Below are positions 62,048 to 64,000 of a stretch of 64,000 nt of DNA, in pieces; position 1 is the first letter of the stretch; the number at the start of each line of letters is the position of its first letter. The notes below the pieces were generated by a model, which ran no database searches, was not told the origin of the DNA, and worked only from the letters and a program-made list of their open reading frames with translations. Made by a program: the position numbers and the translations under genes. The DNA lies in assembly GCF_002294995.1 (NCBI RefSeq), contig NZ_NSGF01000015.1, positions 1 through 64,000 on the forward strand. The letters are read 5' to 3'. This DNA comes from Mesorhizobium sp. WSM3860. Lineage in GTDB: Bacteria > Pseudomonadota > Alphaproteobacteria > Rhizobiales > Rhizobiaceae.

Positions 62048-62950
62048 ATGTCGAAGAGCAACAACGTCTATAAGGACGCCTTCAACCGCGGACTGCGGCT
62101 GCTCGACGAAACCAGGAGCCTGCCGTCCGAGCCCGAGCTCGGAACGCTGCTCGGCGTCAGCCGCACCACGGTGCGCAGCATTCTTTCACGCATGGAAGAA
62201 ACCGGGCTGATCGCCTGGAACAAGCGCAGTAAGACGGTGCTGCGGGCGCCGAAGCCGGAAGATTTCTTCCCCGAGGAAGAGACCGACTCGCTGGCCGAGA
62301 TCATCGAGCGCTCCTTCATGCGCCGGCTGCTCGCCGGCGGCGCAGAAGCAGGCATGCAGATCAACGAGCTCGAGCTGGCGCGCGAGATCGGCGTCGGCAC
62401 CACCAGCGTGCGCGAGTTCCTGATCCGCTTCTCGCGCTTCGGCCTGATCGAGAAGCGGCGCAACAGCCATTGGGTGCTGAAGGGCTTCACCCGCGCCTTC
62501 GCGCTGGAGCTGACCGAGATCCGCGAGATGTTCGAGCTGCGCTCGGCCGCCGCCTTCGCAGCGCTGCCGGAGGATAGCGCGGTCTGGGCCGATCTCGACC
62601 GGCTGGAGATCGAACATCGCCAACTGGCCAGCGCGATCGCGACGCGCTTCAACGAATTCTCCGAGCTCGATGAGCGTTTCCACCGGCTGATCCACCGCGC
62701 CTCGCACAACCGCTTCATCGTCGATTTCTACGATGTGATCGCGATGATCTTCCACTACCACTACCAATGGAACAAGGCGCAGGAACGCGAGCGCAACGAG
62801 GTCGCGGTCCAGGAGCATCTGGCCTATATCGCGGCGCTGAAATCGCGCGATCCCGCCAAGGTGGACGCCGCCTGCCGCAAGCATCTGAAGTCGGCGCGCC
62901 AGACGCTGTTGAGCTCCATTCCGGAAGGGCGGCAGGTGCAGCCCGCCTGA
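62048..62950 (+). CDS. GntR-family regulator with two HTH segments and an FCD domain
   Basis: This 300-residue protein contains two consecutive winged-helix-like segments. The first is SLPSEPELGTLLGVSRTTVRSILSRMEETGLI, near residues 23-54. The second is ELELAREIGVGTTSVREFLIRFSRFGLIEKR, near residues 107-137. The FCD-type domain follows with LTEIREMFELRSAAAFAAL, LDERFHRLIHRASHN and EHLAYIAALKSRD. GntR proteins normally have one such segment. It is divergent from the UxaA-like dehydratase and probably controls it and the linked ABC operon. Confidence 0.9.
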   Translation: MSKSNNVYKDAFNRGLRLLDETRSLPSEPELGTLLGVSRTTVRSILSRMEETGLIAWNKRSKTVLRAPKPEDFFPEEETDSLAEIIERSFMRRLLAGGAEAGMQINELELAREIGVGTTSVREFLIRFSRFGLIEKRRNSHWVLKGFTRAFALELTEIREMFELRSAAAFAALPEDSAVWADLDRLEIEHRQLASAIATRFNEFSELDERFHRLIHRASHNRFIVDFYDVIAMIFHYHYQWNKAQERERNEVAVQEHLAYIAALKSRDPAKVDAACRKHLKSARQTLLSSIPEGRQVQPA

Positions 62951-63052
62951 TCAGGCGCATCGCGCCGCGTTGCCGCAGCGCGGTTTTGCCGATTTTCCGG
63001 CCGCCGGCCCCATGCTAGGGTCAGTCGAATTGCTGGAAAGAGGCAGGTTTTT

Positions 63053-63427
63053 TTGGATATCCGGCTGAGACGATGGAGCATGCCGGCCGCGTTCGTCGCG
63101 GCGCTGCTGCTGTTGCTGCAGTCGGCGCTTGGCGCCTTCGCGTTTGGCGCGCCTTCGCAGCTCGATGCCTTCGGCAACGTCATCTGCACGCATGACGGGG
63201 CGGTCAAGCTTCCGGGCAGCGATCCGCACCAGCAGCATATGCCAGCCTGCTGCTTGGCTGGCTGCAGCATGGTTTCGCCGGCGCACCTGCCGCCGCCGGA
63301 TACGGGCGGGCCTGCCAGGGTGCTGGTGTTCGACGCGGTCGCTTTCCCGCCTCCGGCCTTCCGGCATCTCGATTTTGCCCGCGACCGCTCTCCGGTCAAT
63401 CCGCGGGCGCCGCCGACCGCAGTCTGA
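63053..63427 (+). CDS. Small exported protein, DUF2946-like
   Basis: This 124-residue protein has a signal sequence or membrane anchor (MPAAFVAALLLLLQSALGAFAFG) and a soluble part with several Cys and His residues (VICTHDG, HQQHMPACCLAGCSM). It resembles DUF2946 proteins, which often stand near copper-handling genes. The TTG start has AGAGGCAGG upstream. The next gene encodes a copper chaperone, which supports a role in copper binding or sensing. The family match is tentative. Confidence 0.7.
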   Translation: MDIRLRRWSMPAAFVAALLLLLQSALGAFAFGAPSQLDAFGNVICTHDGAVKLPGSDPHQQHMPACCLAGCSMVSPAHLPPPDTGGPARVLVFDAVAFPPPAFRHLDFARDRSPVNPRAPPTAV

Positions 63428-63521
63428 CGAAAAACCCGCGAAACCTTTCGCGGGCGCGTTCATCAAAGATCAGACTGCTCGCGGCCGGATCACGGCGCGA
63501 CCTCATACTCATGGAGCAACC

Positions 63522-64000
63522 ATGTCCTATCTTCTTCCCGCAGCGCGAGCGCAAGCTCGTCCGCGCGGTTTCGAACGGCTCGGCCTTGCCGTGTTCGCTC
63601 TTCTTCTCCTGTTCGCATGCGTTCCCGGCGCCCAGGCGCATGAATTCAAGGCCGGTGACCTGGAGGTCGGGCACCCGTGGTCGCGTGCCACGCCGCCTGG
63701 GGCCAAGGTGGCCGGCGGCTATTTCACCGTCACCAACAAGGGCAACGTGCCCGACCGGCTGCTGTCGATCTCCTCCGACCTTTCCGACAAGGCCGAACTG
63801 CATGAAATGGGTGTCAAGGACGGTGTCATGACCATGCGGCCGGTGAGCGGCGGACTCGAGATCCCGGCCGGCGGCAAGGTCGCACTGAAGCCGGGCGGCT
63901 ATCACCTGATGTTCATCGGCCTGAAGCGACAGCCCAAGCAGGGCGAGAAATTTCCGGCCACGCTGACGTTCGAGAGGGCCGGTAGCGTCAAAGTCGAGTT
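63522..64000 (+). CDS. Copper chaperone PCu(A)C, 3' end beyond the window
   Basis: The visible 159 residues begin with a signal peptide (LGLAVFALLLLFACVPGAQA) and continue with the PCu(A)C domain: EVGHPWSRATPPGAKVAGGYFTVTN, then the metal site H-E-M (ELHEMGVKDG), M in VMTMRPV, and H-L-M in PGGYHLMFIGL. Such proteins hold Cu(I) in the periplasm and deliver it to cytochrome oxidase. GGAG precedes the ATG at 63522. Reading frame is open at the window end. Confidence 0.93.
   Translation, partial: MSYLLPAARAQARPRGFERLGLAVFALLLLFACVPGAQAHEFKAGDLEVGHPWSRATPPGAKVAGGYFTVTNKGNVPDRLLSISSDLSDKAELHEMGVKDGVMTMRPVSGGLEIPAGGKVALKPGGYHLMFIGLKRQPKQGEKFPATLTFERAGSVKVE

Noticed and set aside
63435..63454. CCCGCGAAA/TTTCGCGGG hairpin as a plus-strand terminator
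   Set aside because: The U tract is on the minus-strand side, where no gene ends, and the next gene continues 70 bases later on the plus strand.

Overview
The window looks like chromosomal DNA of a rhizobial alphaproteobacterium, most likely Mesorhizobium or a close relative. I infer this from the GC-rich coding sequence, the initiator tRNA, the very large number of ABC uptake systems, the FadR-type GntR regulators and a ~160 bp palindromic repeat family. No housekeeping marker fixes the genus. Almost everything here serves uptake and catabolism of sugars, sugar acids, polyamines and peptides.

Layout. 1-5.1 kb: the 3' part of an initiator tRNA gene, a decayed copy of a ThuA-like gene, a phosphoketolase-acetate kinase pair (xfp-ackA), then the intact ThuA-like gene. 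The two ThuA copies bracket the xfp-ackA pair. 5.2-11.7 kb: FadR-type regulator, galactonate-dehydratase-family enzyme, SDR dehydrogenase and an arabinose-type ABC importer, with a repeated GATCATATGA operator. 11.7-23.8 kb: polyamine module with two glutamine-synthetase-like glutamylpolyamine ligases, GntR and LuxR regulators, a Pot-type ABC importer, an SDR, a GFA-family protein and a PuuB-like oxidase. 23.8-31.4 kb: a probable L-2-amino-thiazoline-4-carboxylate hydrolase, a complete dipeptide-type ABC importer and an M24 peptidase. One of its ATPases carries an in-frame copy of the palindromic repeat. 31.5-35.4 kb: SnoaL-like protein, cupin, two proteins matching the two halves of plant Tm-1, and a TetR regulator. 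35.4-41.4 kb: six-gene sugar or polyol ABC operon with two ATPases and a tiny membrane protein. 41.4-46.2 kb: a frameshifted secreted cupin-like gene, AraC regulator and MFS exporter, GFA protein and amidase. 46.2-53.9 kb: hydroxyacid dehydrogenase, FadR-type regulator, enolase-superfamily dehydratase, three TIM-barrel isomerase-like proteins and a Gfo/Idh/MocA dehydrogenase. 53.9-63 kb: a decayed PhnF-like regulator, then zinc dehydrogenase, ribose-type ABC importer, aldo-keto reductase, UxaA-type dehydratase and a GntR regulator with two helix-turn-helix segments. 63-64 kb: start of a copper-handling pair.

How the parts may work together. Shared palindromes link separated blocks. A 14-base TGGT-AAT-ACCA site occurs both before the 35.8 kb ABC operon and in the divergent promoter at 50.3 kb, so that transporter probably feeds the 46-54 kb catabolic block under one FadR-type regulator. 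Related A-tract sites occur before the ribose-type binding protein and between the UxaA-like gene and its GntR regulator. Substrates cannot be named from sequence alone.
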